64,000 nucleotides of DNA, taken from contig JAJDWA010000072.1 in NCBI GenBank assembly GCA_022825825.1, forward strand, positions 62,001 to 126,000. The letters run 5' to 3'. The notes below the pieces were generated by a model. That model did no database searches. It had not been told where the DNA came from and saw only the letters and a list, made by a program, of their open reading frames with translations. The stretch is from Candidatus Poribacteria bacterium. GTDB taxonomy: Bacteria; Poribacteria; WGA-4E; WGA-3G. The translations under genes were made by a program, and so were the position numbers. Below, piece after piece: positions 27,101 to 37,058 of this stretch; within the stretch, counting starts at the first letter, position 1, and each line of letters opens with the position of its first letter.

Positions 27101-28617
27101 AGACGTGGATGCCGTGAAATGACAGCAGGAGGCGTATCATCTCCCATTGATCCAACCGCTTCTTTTGCCTGCAAAACCATCGGTTTGATAAAACGTTCCA
27201 CATCTTCTACCATATAACCAAATGCTTTTTGGTGTGTCTCTAAATTATCGAGTACTGGCGTTATCGTCCCTAAAGGCAGAGGTTTTAGTTCATCCAAACG
27301 TATGATCTGTTTAACCCAACTGGCATAAGGCTTTTGATTTGCGACCTCGGTTTTTATGTCTGTATCTGTGAGTAATTGTCCGCGTACAGTATCAACAGCG
27401 ATCATCTGTCCGGGGCCCAAACGCCCCTTTTTGACAACACGGCTATCGTCCAATTCAATAATTCCGACCTCAGAACCCATCACAACAAGCCCATCATCAG
27501 TTACCTTATACCGAGCGGGTCTTAGACCGTTTCTGTCTAAACTGGCACCCACGATGTTTCCATCTGTAAACGCCACAGCAGCGGGGCCGTCCCACGGTTC
27601 GCTAACACACGATAAGTACTCGTAACATGCTTTCAGCGCAGGAGGCATATCCGGTATCTGCTCATAAGCCTCTGGCATTAAACACATCATTGAATGGAGG
27701 ATGCTACGGTCAGAATGCGCTAACAACTCCAGCACGTTATCAAGGCTCATGGAATCGCTACCGTGAGGGTTGATAATGGGGGCAAGTTTCTTGATATCCT
27801 CATTCCATACAGGTGAATTCATTTCAGCTTCACGGGCGCGCATCCAGTTCCGATTTCCCATCAATGTGTTAATCTCACCGTTGTGTGCAAGCATTCGAAA
27901 TGGTTGTGCAAGCGACCAAGTTGGTGAGGTATTAGTGCTATATCGCTGGTGAAAAACTGCTAAAGATGCTTCAAAGTCAACGTCCCGCAAATCGGAATAG
28001 AACATTGCGAGTTGGGAGGCAACGAGAAGTCCTTTGTAGAGAATGGTACGGTGTGAAAAGGAGGCAATGTGGAATTCGTCAAGTTTCTCTTCTGTAATCC
28101 GATGTTCCAATTCCTTACAGATAAGATAGAGACGTTGTTCAAACTTGTCGGCAGGAATATGGGTTGGTCTGCCAATAAGCACCTGCTGTATTAATGGCAG
28201 TGTCGCCAACGCCTTTTCTCCAAGAGCGGAAACATCAACAGGGACTGTCCGCCATCCTAAGAGAGGAAAACCGTATTGCTGCAGAATGTTAGCAACAATT
28301 TCGCGTCCCCGTTCTTGTGCGGCGGGGTCATTCCCCGGCAGGAAAATCATGCCAACTGCAAGGTCATTAATTGAATTTAGATTTACTCCGAGCGTCTCTA
28401 ATTCTTTTTTAAATAGTTTCTCCGGAATCTGTGTCAAGATGCCTGCACCGTCGCCTGTCTTTGCATCAGCTGCAACTGCGCCTCGGTGTGTTAAATTTGT
28501 AACTGCTTGTATTGCCATTTCCAAGATAGCATGGCTTCGACTCCCTGAACGGTTTGCGATAAAACCTACTCCACAGGCATCTTTCTCATATAAATGTTCG
28601 TGCATTTGTAAACTCAT
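24124..28617 (-). CDS. gltB: Glutamate synthase large subunit
   Basis: About 1497 residues, full length for the family. It transfers the glutamine amide to 2-oxoglutarate to give glutamate. The N-terminal class II amidotransferase begins after a short propeptide at YEKDACGVGF, whose cysteine becomes the catalytic N-terminus. The synthase and FMN region has FTTGSMSFGALSRETHE and KVTLEIAKIRHSIPGVPLIS. The 3Fe-4S cysteines are in ATGCVMARQCHLNTCPVG (C-x5-C-x4-C). The C-terminal GXG beta-helix (GKGMAGGELVIKP, GTIVILGETGRNFGAGMTGG) is complete, with an added VTPPPPPPPVQTRRARK tail. TTG at 28632 and ATG at 28605 are alternative starts. No gltD small subunit is adjacent, so the electron donor (ferredoxin or a distant GltD) is open. 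Confidence 0.95.
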   Translation of the reverse strand: MSLQMHEHLYEKDACGVGFIANRSGSRSHAILEMAIQAVTNLTHRGAVAADAKTGDGAGILTQIPEKLFKKELETLGVNLNSINDLAVGMIFLPGNDPAAQERGREIVANILQQYGFPLLGWRTVPVDVSALGEKALATLPLIQQVLIGRPTHIPADKFEQRLYLICKELEHRITEEKLDEFHIASFSHRTILYKGLLVASQLAMFYSDLRDVDFEASLAVFHQRYSTNTSPTWSLAQPFRMLAHNGEINTLMGNRNWMRAREAEMNSPVWNEDIKKLAPIINPHGSDSMSLDNVLELLAHSDRSILHSMMCLMPEAYEQIPDMPPALKACYEYLSCVSEPWDGPAAVAFTDGNIVGASLDRNGLRPARYKVTDDGLVVMGSEVGIIELDDSRVVKKGRLGPGQMIAVDTVRGQLLTDTDIKTEVANQKPYASWVKQIIRLDELKPLPLGTITPVLDNLETHQKAFGYMVEDVERFIKPMVLQAKEAVGSMGDDTPPAVISRHPRLLYHYFKQLFAQVTNPAIDSLRERLVMSLTTYLGKRHSLLTETEKHARVIRLNSPILTNEELEALKAQSLPEFKHATIPVCFPVDSGPQGLESTLGTLCEKVSEAVTAGNTLLILSDKDVDAELAPIPMLLAVGAVHHYLIREGKRRQVSLIIEAGDPREEHHYAVLLGYGADAINPYLAFSTIVQLAENDEFEELSTEQAIINYKEAVEKGILKIMAKMGISTVSSYRGAQIFEAIGINASVIDRCFAGTPSRLSGIGFEHIAAETLHFHTKAFGATDERQILQEAGYFRFRRNGEFHAFNPTVFKALHKFVKSGEAEDYTQYAEAVEEGEPSSLRDLLAFKPSTPIPIEEVEPAEDIVRRFTTGSMSFGALSRETHETLAIAMNRLGAKSGSGEGGEDSGRFEKQPNGDLASSAIKQVASGRFGVTPQYLASARELEIKMAQGSKPGEGGQIPGHKVTLEIAKIRHSIPGVPLISPPPHHDIYSIEDLAQLIYDLKQVNPRAKVAVKLVSEFLIGTIASGVAKGYADVIQISGHEGGTGASPLSSIKNAGTPWELGLAETQHRLVENELRDRVVLRVDGGMRSGRDIVIAAMLGAEEYGFGTTAMVATGCVMARQCHLNTCPVGVATQDPALRAKYPGTPEMVVNFMLGVANEVRGILANLGHRSLNDVIGRPDLLELANLIDYPKAATLDLTEILSSADPTGKSPRYHLQERNDRVDTPLDDQILQDAETAIVNKEPIQLSYPIRNTHRTVGAKLSGEIAFRYGDTPLPKETIRCYFTGSAGQSFGAFCISGIQFILTGEANDYVGKGMAGGELVIKPSPDARFETHENTIIGNTVLYGATNGFLYAAGRAGERFCVRNSGATAVVEGVGDHGCEYMTGGTIVILGETGRNFGAGMTGGSAYVLDENQQFRKKINPQLIKLERITEKVDEDTLVGLIQKHIELTGSQRAEKILANWDTFLPLFWQIVTPPPPPPPVQTRRARKRTPKKK

Positions 28618-28766
28618 ACTCCAAGTAATCAAGATTTTTGGTATCCGTTAAATTTTGGTATCATTAAAAAAATAAGGTCCAAAGATTCGGATACCGCGTC
28701 TATATTAAACGGACAGGCATTTTCGCCTTTAATTTCTGAATTCGGTAATTTCTTTCTACAATTAAT

Positions 28767-28795
28767 AGTATACCTTAAATGTCGTGAATCGTCAA
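28767..28795 (-). promoter_or_regulatory. gltB promoter
   Basis: On the minus strand TTGACG (28790-28795), 17 bases, TATACT (28767-28772). The leader of about 140 bases contains GGTATCCG (28688-28695 read in minus) able to pair with CGGATACC (28640-28647) just before the start region. Confidence 0.6.
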
Positions 28796-28821
28796 CAAAA
28801 TTTTGCCCTGAAAGGCTCAAC

Positions 28822-28850
28822 TTGACAACCCTACCCTGTTGTGATAGAAT
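28822..28850 (+). promoter_or_regulatory. lpdA promoter
   Basis: TTGACA (28822-28827), 17-base spacer, TAGAAT (28845-28850); the start codon follows 30 bases later, behind AGGAG. Confidence 0.65.
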
Positions 28851-28879
28851 AATATTCATATCAGAAAACAGGAGCAGAT

Positions 28880-30256
28880 ATGGCTATGTATGATGTCGGA
28901 ATAATCGGGGGAGGTCCTGGAGGCTACGTCGCTGCCATCAGAGCAGCACAACTTGGCGGCACCGTATGCCTCATAGAAAAAGGCGAATGGGGCGGTACGT
29001 GTCTAAATAGAGGGTGTATTCCAACGAAAACCCTTTTTTCTATTGCCCATCTCGCTGAACAGGTTCAAAATACCCCCGCATTAAATACCCAAAGTCCAAC
29101 AGTTGATTACTCACAAGCATTAACACATAAGACAGAGGTAATAGAAAAACTAAAAGGTGGGATTGGACAACTTCTTAAGGCGAACAAAATTCGGACTATC
29201 AACGGAAACGCTTCACTTGTTAGCAAAAACACAATTGCCGTAAGTAAATCGGATAGCACAACTGAACAGATAAACGTAAAAAACGTTATTATCGCCACTG
29301 GGTCTGAACCTGCCGAACCACCTATTTTTGAAATTGATGAAACTGATGTATTGACGACAACCGGGATTCTTAACCTCATAGAAGTTCCTGAAAGCCTAAT
29401 TATCGTCGGCGGGGGTGTTTCAGGGTGTGAATTTGCTTCTATCTTCAACGCTCTCGGTTGTAAGGTAACCGTGTTGGAACTCCTTCCCACAATTTTGGCA
29501 ACTGAAGATGTGCAGGTTGTTCGCCATATCCAACTTTTTATGAAACGAAAAGGTATCTCTATCCAGACGGGGGCAAAAATTACCGGTGTCAAAAAGTCGG
29601 ATGAGAGGGTTACAGCAGTGCTTGAATCTGGTGAAAATCTAACCGCAGAAAAGATGCTCGTCTCTATCGGTAGGCGTTACAATTCAGAGAATATAGGGTT
29701 GGAAAAGGTAGGAGTCCACACAGAAAACGGAAAAATCGTTGTGAATGAACAGATGCAGACGAACATTCCTGATATTTACGCTGTTGGTGATGTGGCAAGT
29801 CGGTATCTGTTGGCACACGTAGCTTCTGCTGAAGGGAAGGTTGCCGCACAAAACTGTCTCAATGAAACAACTGAGATGGATTATCAAGTGATTCCGTGGT
29901 GTGTTTTTACGCTACCCGAAATTGGGCATGCTGGCATGACCGAAAAAGAGGCTACAGATGAGGGATACGAGGTTAAGATAGGTAGGTTTCCTTATGCTGC
30001 AAGTGGAATGGCGTTAGGTATGGGGGAAGCAGACGGATTCGTAAAAACTGTCACAGATGCGGATAGTAGCGATATCCTCGGTGTCCATATTGTGGGGGCA
30101 CATGCGTCAACGCTTATCCATGAAGCGGCGGTTGCTATTCGTCTCGGCGCATCTGCAAAAGACATTGCACATACTGTGCATGCACATCCAACGCTTTCGG
30201 AGATGGTGATGGAATCTGCTGAAGCGGCGTATGGTCGTGCGGTGCATGTGCTTTAG
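28880..30256 (+). CDS. lpdA: Dihydrolipoamide dehydrogenase
   Basis: 458 residues, the E3 flavoenzyme that reoxidises lipoyl groups of 2-oxoacid dehydrogenase or glycine-cleavage complexes with NAD+. FAD site GIIGGGPGGYVAAIRAAQLG; redox disulfide C41-C46 in GGTCLNRGCIPTK; NAD site IIVGGGVSGCEFASIF; second FAD motif IYAVGDVASRYLLAH; catalytic H436 and E441 in HAHPTLSEMV. Complete and of normal length. No E1 or E2 gene is adjacent. Its last 25 codons and 3' flank recur in decayed form at 31361-31431. Confidence 0.96.
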   Translation: MAMYDVGIIGGGPGGYVAAIRAAQLGGTVCLIEKGEWGGTCLNRGCIPTKTLFSIAHLAEQVQNTPALNTQSPTVDYSQALTHKTEVIEKLKGGIGQLLKANKIRTINGNASLVSKNTIAVSKSDSTTEQINVKNVIIATGSEPAEPPIFEIDETDVLTTTGILNLIEVPESLIIVGGGVSGCEFASIFNALGCKVTVLELLPTILATEDVQVVRHIQLFMKRKGISIQTGAKITGVKKSDERVTAVLESGENLTAEKMLVSIGRRYNSENIGLEKVGVHTENGKIVVNEQMQTNIPDIYAVGDVASRYLLAHVASAEGKVAAQNCLNETTEMDYQVIPWCVFTLPEIGHAGMTEKEATDEGYEVKIGRFPYAASGMALGMGEADGFVKTVTDADSSDILGVHIVGAHASTLIHEAAVAIRLGASAKDIAHTVHAHPTLSEMVMESAEAAYGRAVHVL

Positions 30257-30293
30257 GTTGTGTTATACGAAATTTGGTTGCGTATAATACAAC
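30257..30293 (+). terminator. Hairpin after lpdA
   Basis: GTTGTGTTATACG (30257-30269) pairs with CGTATAATACAAC (30281-30293), 13 bp with one G-T pair, starting right after the stop codon. Confidence 0.5.
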
Positions 30294-30304
30294 TATAGTG
30301 TAAT

Positions 30305-30418
30305 ATAGAAAGCGGCACTACCTACGACTTTGTTTATGTTGATGAAAAGAATGTCCGAGTATCTCAACTGAGAACATTTCAGCAGCTTCTTGATGGTTTT
30401 ACCGAATACAAGACATAA
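30305..30418 (+). pseudogene. Possible gene remnant (C-terminal fragment)
   Basis: An open frame of 37 codons without a start reads ESGTTYDFVYVDEKNVRV then SQLRTFQQLLDGFTEYKT and a stop. Composition and pattern look protein-like, and a TAG lies just upstream in frame. It sits in the inserted segment behind lpdA. The parent protein is unknown, and chance cannot be excluded. Confidence 0.3.
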
Positions 30419-30541
30419 TGTTACAATTGTATACAGCTTTTTACAGATTCGGCAGCATGTTGTAATTAGTTTTAATATCTCGTTTGCTACCGAATTTGTA
30501 GTCTCAATAATCATGATCATTATTCTACAAAAGGATTTAAT

Positions 30542-31075
30542 ATGAATAAACTAACAGATAATTCAGATACACAGAAAATTGTTCAGCGGATTGTAGTTGT
30601 TATAATCGCCTTAGGTATGTTGAGTTTATTAATTTTTTTCGTGTACCTAACAGCAACACGAAGTTTGACCAGCTTAGAGAGCGTCCTATTGCTACTCATT
30701 TTCTTCGCAACTGGATGCGGTGCATCGTTCTGGATTCGACAAAAGACTGTTGAAAATGCTGTAAGAGAAACGATCAAGCCACAAGCTCGAGCTGCGCTCA
30801 GACGCCTTTCCTCTCTTTACGCAAGCCTTTCACGAGCTTCGATAGAGTTAAAATCGTTAAATGATTCGGCAGCTTCTGAGCACCTCCGAGTAGTATGTGC
30901 CAAGCTTGACGCAATTGTTACTGAGCAGATAAACACAACAGAGGATGCGTTAGAAGATTGGAAGGATGTTGTGCCTGAAGATGTAGATGAATTAAAGCAG
31001 AAACCACAACCTAACAACGTGGCAATGGGGGACAATGAGCGAACCGATTCTCTGAAAAGTAGCGCGAGTCCTTAA
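30542..31075 (+). CDS. Two-TM membrane protein of unknown function
   Basis: 177 residues. Two transmembrane helices (VVVIIALGMLSLLIFFVYL and SVLLLLIFFATGCGASFWI) are followed by a cytoplasmic helical domain (KPQARAALRRLSSLYASLSR, HLRVVCAKLDAIVTEQINTT) that could bind a partner or form a bundle. AAAGGA precedes the ATG. I recognise no family. It is bounded downstream by a strong terminator and lies in the segment flanked by the lpdA 3' duplication. Confidence 0.65.
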   Translation: MNKLTDNSDTQKIVQRIVVVIIALGMLSLLIFFVYLTATRSLTSLESVLLLLIFFATGCGASFWIRQKTVENAVRETIKPQARAALRRLSSLYASLSRASIELKSLNDSAASEHLRVVCAKLDAIVTEQINTTEDALEDWKDVVPEDVDELKQKPQPNNVAMGDNERTDSLKSSASP

Positions 31076-31174
31076 CGAACTTGGAGCTACACAGTTGACG
31101 CAGTATTCCTATGTGTTTTAATGTGATAGATATTCAAGATGAGGGATAAAAACCACTGATACGGGGAGAGTGTT

Positions 31175-31237
31175 AGTATCTCTTGAGCGTCTGACAATAG
31201 GTTCGGGTGTCGGACGCTCAAGAGATACTTTTTATTG
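31175..31237 (+). terminator. Rho-independent terminator, 21-bp stem
   Basis: AGTATCTCTTGAGCGTCTGAC (31175-31195) pairs with 31209-31229 along 21 bp with a single G-T pair, followed by TTTTTATT. It ends the two-TM gene transcript and insulates the ParA-HEPN unit. Confidence 0.85.
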
Positions 31238-31360
31238 CATCAACCTACTGAACAGGGAAGCGAACATCGGTGGACGTTTCGGTACATTTGTCCGTTTGTT
31301 TATGCATGCCCAGGTGGATAGAAGAGTCCGAAACACTGAGAATAATAAAAAAGATGACTT

Positions 31361-31431
31361 CCACTTTCTAAAATGGTGGTGGAATCTGTTGAGGTGGTTT
31401 GTGATCGTGCGGTGCATGTGCTTTAGGTTGT
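31361..31431 (+). pseudogene. Fossil copy of the lpdA 3' end
   Basis: In frame it reads PLSKMVVESVEVVCDRAVHVL and stop, against PTLSEMVMESAEAAYGRAVHVL at the end of lpdA. The final 27 bases (31405-31431) are identical to 30235-30261 and extend past the stop codon, so this is a DNA duplication and not just a related gene. The two copies are 1,170 bases apart. Confidence 0.8.
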
Positions 31432-31456
31432 ATTTACACCACAATTGTGTTAAAAT
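31428..31456 (+). promoter_or_regulatory. Candidate promoter and operator of the ParA-HEPN unit
   Basis: TTGTAT (31428-31433), 17-base spacer, TAAAAT (31451-31456). A perfect palindrome CACAATTGTG (31440-31449) lies within the spacer. The -35 box is at the junction of the lpdA fossil. Confidence 0.45.
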
Positions 31457-31501
31457 TTTAATAAGATTAATTACATTTTCAACTTTTGAGAGGGTAGCAT
31501 T

Positions 31502-32605
31502 ATGACAGCTTACGCATTCTGGAATAACAAAGGAGGTGTTGGCAAGAGTTTCTTAAGCTTTGTTGCAGCAACGGAATATGCCCGAGCTTATCCGGACACT
31601 GATGTTTATGTGATAGACCTTTGCCCGCAGGCGAATGTCTCTGAGATGTTACTTCTGAATTCTGACATCTTAACCAATACTGATGATAACGATGAAATAT
31701 CCGACGACGAGAATTATAATGTAATTCGCAAAAATTATGATGTGATAAACAAACTGATAGGAAAAACACCGCGTGCAACAGTTGCGGGGTACCTTGAAGC
31801 GCGATTAAATTCTCCGTTCCGTACTCTTGAGGACGTATCTCCTTATGTTTACCGTCCTCGGGATTTCAATAGAAAGCTACCAGTAAACTTACTTCTGGTT
31901 TGTGGAGATTATTTACTTGAGATTCTATCAGAAGCGATACGCCAGACATCTCAACTTGCTATTCCAACAGATGCCTGGAAAAAGGTACTCAGTTGGATTA
32001 AAGACCTAACATTTGCCCTGCGTAAGCGCAGTGGGACCAGAGACACACTTTTTATCCTTGACTGTAATCCGAGTTTTGCTATCTATACCCAATTAGCTCT
32101 TGCTGCAGCCGAGAACCTTATTGTGCCTTTTACACCTGATGACAGTTCGCGACGGGCAATAGAAAATGTCGTAGCACTGATCCACATGAACGGTACAAGC
32201 AATCCAAAGATAGATGCTTATGCGAAAATCAACTTTGCTAAAAGAGCAAAGGATGAAGATTTAGATATTCCAAAACTTCACACCTTTGTTAGTAATCGCG
32301 TAACTCTCTATCGTGGTAAAGCAAGCAAAGCTTTTGAGGCGGTGAGTGAATCTATTAAAACAACGTTAGATGATCTCCACAAAAAGCATCGCCAGATATA
32401 CGCATACCCAAAAGACCTACCGAGTGAGAGATTTATAGAGATTCCCGACTATCACAGTGCTTGTGTAGTCATGACAGTTAAAGGAATTCCTTTAGAGAGT
32501 CTCCAACCTGGACCGCATGATGTTCACGGTAAACGGGTTCAAATCAATTCCGAACCGTTAGATCGCTATCGAAAAGCTCTCACCGAATTTGTGAGTTATC
32601 TATAA
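31502..32605 (+). CDS. ParA/MinD-type ATPase (SIMIBI)
   Basis: 367 residues. The deviant Walker A is NNKGGVGKS (K10 signature lysine, K15), switch I region VYVIDLCPQANVSEML (D39), and Walker B TLFILDCNPSFAIY (D186) where the usual D-x-P-P is D-C-N-P. VPFTPDDSSRRAIENV matches the later ParA nucleotide-binding region. It is longer than typical ParA because of an acidic insertion (about residues 55-80) and a Lys-rich C-terminal part. There is no HTH, no parB and no parS-like array, so plasmid or chromosome partition is unlikely. It lies 10 bases upstream of a HEPN-domain gene and is best read as its partner. Confidence 0.88.
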   Translation: MTAYAFWNNKGGVGKSFLSFVAATEYARAYPDTDVYVIDLCPQANVSEMLLLNSDILTNTDDNDEISDDENYNVIRKNYDVINKLIGKTPRATVAGYLEARLNSPFRTLEDVSPYVYRPRDFNRKLPVNLLLVCGDYLLEILSEAIRQTSQLAIPTDAWKKVLSWIKDLTFALRKRSGTRDTLFILDCNPSFAIYTQLALAAAENLIVPFTPDDSSRRAIENVVALIHMNGTSNPKIDAYAKINFAKRAKDEDLDIPKLHTFVSNRVTLYRGKASKAFEAVSESIKTTLDDLHKKHRQIYAYPKDLPSERFIEIPDYHSACVVMTVKGIPLESLQPGPHDVHGKRVQINSEPLDRYRKALTEFVSYL

Positions 32606-32615
32606 AAGGTTTCTT

Positions 32616-33218
32616 GTGAAATCACCAGCAGCATTGAAGTATGTGTCAGCGACAGAACATATAAAGATACTCCGTAAAGCAGGAACAGATACACGTTTAC
32701 GGCCCATGTTGCATGATGAAATCCAGGTTTTTTATCACGCAGCACTTACGGCTTATGTTGCAGCGTGGAACGCATATATAAACAACTTGGTGGACGAATT
32801 TTACGATCTGATTTCAGACCCAGCAAACCAGATATTTGATGCGGTTTATACAATCGCCCAGCAAGCTGCTGAAAACGCTTTGACAAGATTTAACACGCCA
32901 AACTGGGAAAATACACGCGATATTCTCCGCCGATACACTGGATACGATCCGATTAACGACTGGGGTAGTTCTCAACGCAACATGAATCTGGAACAGATTC
33001 GTGAACGATTAACTGAGATATTAAAGGTACGTCATAGTTTTGCTCACGGTTCTGATACACCAGCTTACGTTTGGACACAATCACCAAGTGGGCAGGTACG
33101 ATTAACAAGTAAAGCCATTCAAGAGACTGCGACGTTCTTCAAGAATCTTGTTAAGGTTACGGATAGGGGAATGAAAGAACATATTGAATTGACTTACGGT
33201 CTTACAGGTTTTTGGTAA
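32616..33218 (+). CDS. HEPN-domain protein, probable ribonuclease effector
   Basis: 200 residues, all helical. The C-terminal half carries the HEPN signature R-x4-H at R139-H144 (LKVRHSFAHGSD), preceded by EQIRERLTEIL, the pattern of RiboL-PSP/MAE-type HEPN domains. In those families this motif forms the metal-independent RNase site at the dimer interface. The N-terminal half (HDEIQVFYHAALTAYVAAWN) matches the first HEPN helices. Separated from the ParA-type gene by 10 bases, likely one transcript. The start may be GTG at 32616 (GTGAAATCACC). Toxin or abortive-infection effector is the natural reading; not shown. Convergent with the PfkB gene. Confidence 0.8.
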   Translation: MKSPAALKYVSATEHIKILRKAGTDTRLRPMLHDEIQVFYHAALTAYVAAWNAYINNLVDEFYDLISDPANQIFDAVYTIAQQAAENALTRFNTPNWENTRDILRRYTGYDPINDWGSSQRNMNLEQIRERLTEILKVRHSFAHGSDTPAYVWTQSPSGQVRLTSKAIQETATFFKNLVKVTDRGMKEHIELTYGLTGFW

Positions 33219-33273
33219 TTATGATAGAATCTATTTTCAAATTTAGGAATATCATGCAATCTGCTCTACAATC

Positions 33274-34179
33274 TCAAAACCGCACCGCTTCCTGAAGTTC
33301 CCGATACCGCCCCTCAATTTCACCAAATTGAACAGACTTTTGCCGATTAACACTAAAATCTTCAATGTTAAACGAGGCGATAACAGTCCCATACATCATC
33401 GCTTTGCGGATTGAACCTTCCGAGGCATTGCCAACAGATGCAAGGTAACCCATAAACCCTCCAGCGAAACTATCGCCTGCCCCAGTAGGGTCAGTAACTT
33501 GTGCAAGCGGATATGCCGGCGCGCTGAAGAAAGATGACTCCGTGATACTAATTGCGCCGTGCTCACCTTTTTTGATAATAACGCGATTAGGTCCCTTTCG
33601 TAGGATTACACGTGCTGCCTGCAATAGATTAGATTTACCCGTCAATAATTTTGCTTCGCTATCGTTCAGGATCAGGATGTCCACGCGTTCTATTGTTTTC
33701 TCTAACGCCTTTCGCTCCTCATGTATCCAAAAATCCATTGTATCACAGACAACAAGTTTAGGGTTTGATGCCTGCTCAATAATGCTCAGTTGCAATTGCG
33801 GTGGGTCGTTTGCTAAAAACAGGTAGGGAGTTTCCTTGTAGGCGTCGGGTAAAACGGGATGGTAATCAGCAATAACGTTCAGTTCGGTAAAGAGCGTATC
33901 GCGAACATTAAAGTCTTCAGCGTATTTACCGCCCCATCGAAAGGTTTTGCCGTTTTCAACGCGTGTTAATCCTTCTAAGCAAATATCTTTGGTTTGTAGG
34001 AAGTCCGCGTACGTTTGTGGAAAATCAGCACCCACAACACCGACAAGTCTAACAGGATTACCAAAAAAACTGGCTGCAACAGCAGCATAGGTGCCAGAAC
34101 CACCAAGTACGTCCTCAACCCGTTTTTGCGGTGTTTCCACGGTATCCAAAGTAACCGTCCCAACAACTAACACACCCAT
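33274..34179 (-). CDS. PfkB-family sugar or nucleoside kinase
   Basis: 301 residues. N-terminal LVVGTVTLDTV and GGSGTYAAVAASFFG, C-terminal PfkB signature DPTGAGDSFAGGFMGYL with the catalytic aspartate, and NRVIIKKGEHGA. Substrate not determined by sequence. It lies at the end of the metK-ahcY run; ahcY releases adenosine, so adenosine or another nucleoside is a reasonable candidate. GGAG precedes the ATG. Confidence 0.85.
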   Translation of the reverse strand: MGVLVVGTVTLDTVETPQKRVEDVLGGSGTYAAVAASFFGNPVRLVGVVGADFPQTYADFLQTKDICLEGLTRVENGKTFRWGGKYAEDFNVRDTLFTELNVIADYHPVLPDAYKETPYLFLANDPPQLQLSIIEQASNPKLVVCDTMDFWIHEERKALEKTIERVDILILNDSEAKLLTGKSNLLQAARVILRKGPNRVIIKKGEHGAISITESSFFSAPAYPLAQVTDPTGAGDSFAGGFMGYLASVGNASEGSIRKAMMYGTVIASFNIEDFSVNRQKSVQFGEIEGRYRELQEAVRF

Positions 34180-34196
34180 TATTTACTCCATCTGTC

Positions 34197-34430
34197 TTAC
34201 GAAAATGTGCCAGGGCGGTTTTTGTTTTCACGCAACGCACTCATAATTCGGCGCAAACGACGCACAAAAATGACAGCGAGCACAAGGATAAGTGGATATC
34301 GCAAATACTCAAGAAACGTGAAAATTGCTGGAGAGAATTGAACTTTTCCCGTCTGTGCTAACCATATCGGTAGTAAAAGCAACGCGGCAAGAAGTAATAT
34401 TACTCCCTCCCAGATTTCTGACTTTTTCAT
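34197..34430 (-). CDS. Small two-helix membrane protein
   Basis: 77 residues: helix 1 GVILLLAALLLLPIWLA, helix 2 YPLILVLAVIFVRRLRRIM, basic end. No recognised family. It lies between ahcY and the PfkB kinase with short gaps (28 and 17 bases), so it is probably co-transcribed. Confidence 0.6.
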   Translation of the reverse strand: MKKSEIWEGVILLLAALLLLPIWLAQTGKVQFSPAIFTFLEYLRYPLILVLAVIFVRRLRRIMSALRENKNRPGTFS

Positions 34431-34458
34431 TGGTTTTCAGAGAGTGTCTAAGTTTGCC

Positions 34459-36857
<2,399 letters not shown>

Positions 36858-36894
36858 TTCGGTTCTCCTGTCTGCATATCTTTCTTCTTACACA

Positions 36895-36925
36895 CATGCC
36901 AAACGGATAGGATCTGTTTGGCATG
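36895..36925 (-). promoter_or_regulatory. Hairpin in the metK leader
   Basis: CATGCCAAAC (36895-36904) and GTTTGGCATG (36916-36925) form a perfect 10-bp stem 38 bases upstream of the metK start. Possible attenuator or RNA-processing site. Confidence 0.4.
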
Positions 36926-36929
36926 ATAG

Positions 36930-36974
36930 AGAGTACTTCTACACATATCTTACCAATTTGCACAGAAGTACTCT
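36930..36974 (-). terminator. Hairpin between rpsA and metK
   Basis: AGAGTACTTCT (36930-36940) pairs with AGAAGTACTCT (36964-36974), downstream of the rpsA stop in the minus direction. No strong T-run, so partial termination is likely. Confidence 0.45.
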
Positions 36975-37058
36975 GTTAGATCAAATAGAGGAAACAACAT
37001 TGTACGGAACATATTAACAGAAAAATTCCGGGAATATGGTGTTAATATTCGACCACAC

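Noticed and set aside
30293..30520. 75-codon minus-strand frame after lpdA
   Set aside because: Cys/Ile-rich, no ribosome site, and overlaps the more protein-like plus-strand fragment.
31502..32605. Plasmid or chromosome partition ParA
   Set aside because: No ParB, no parS repeats, and the next gene is a HEPN protein.
36858..37058. SAM riboswitch before metK
   Set aside because: Two plain hairpins are present, but no conserved SAM-I, SAM-II or SAH sequence blocks were seen.
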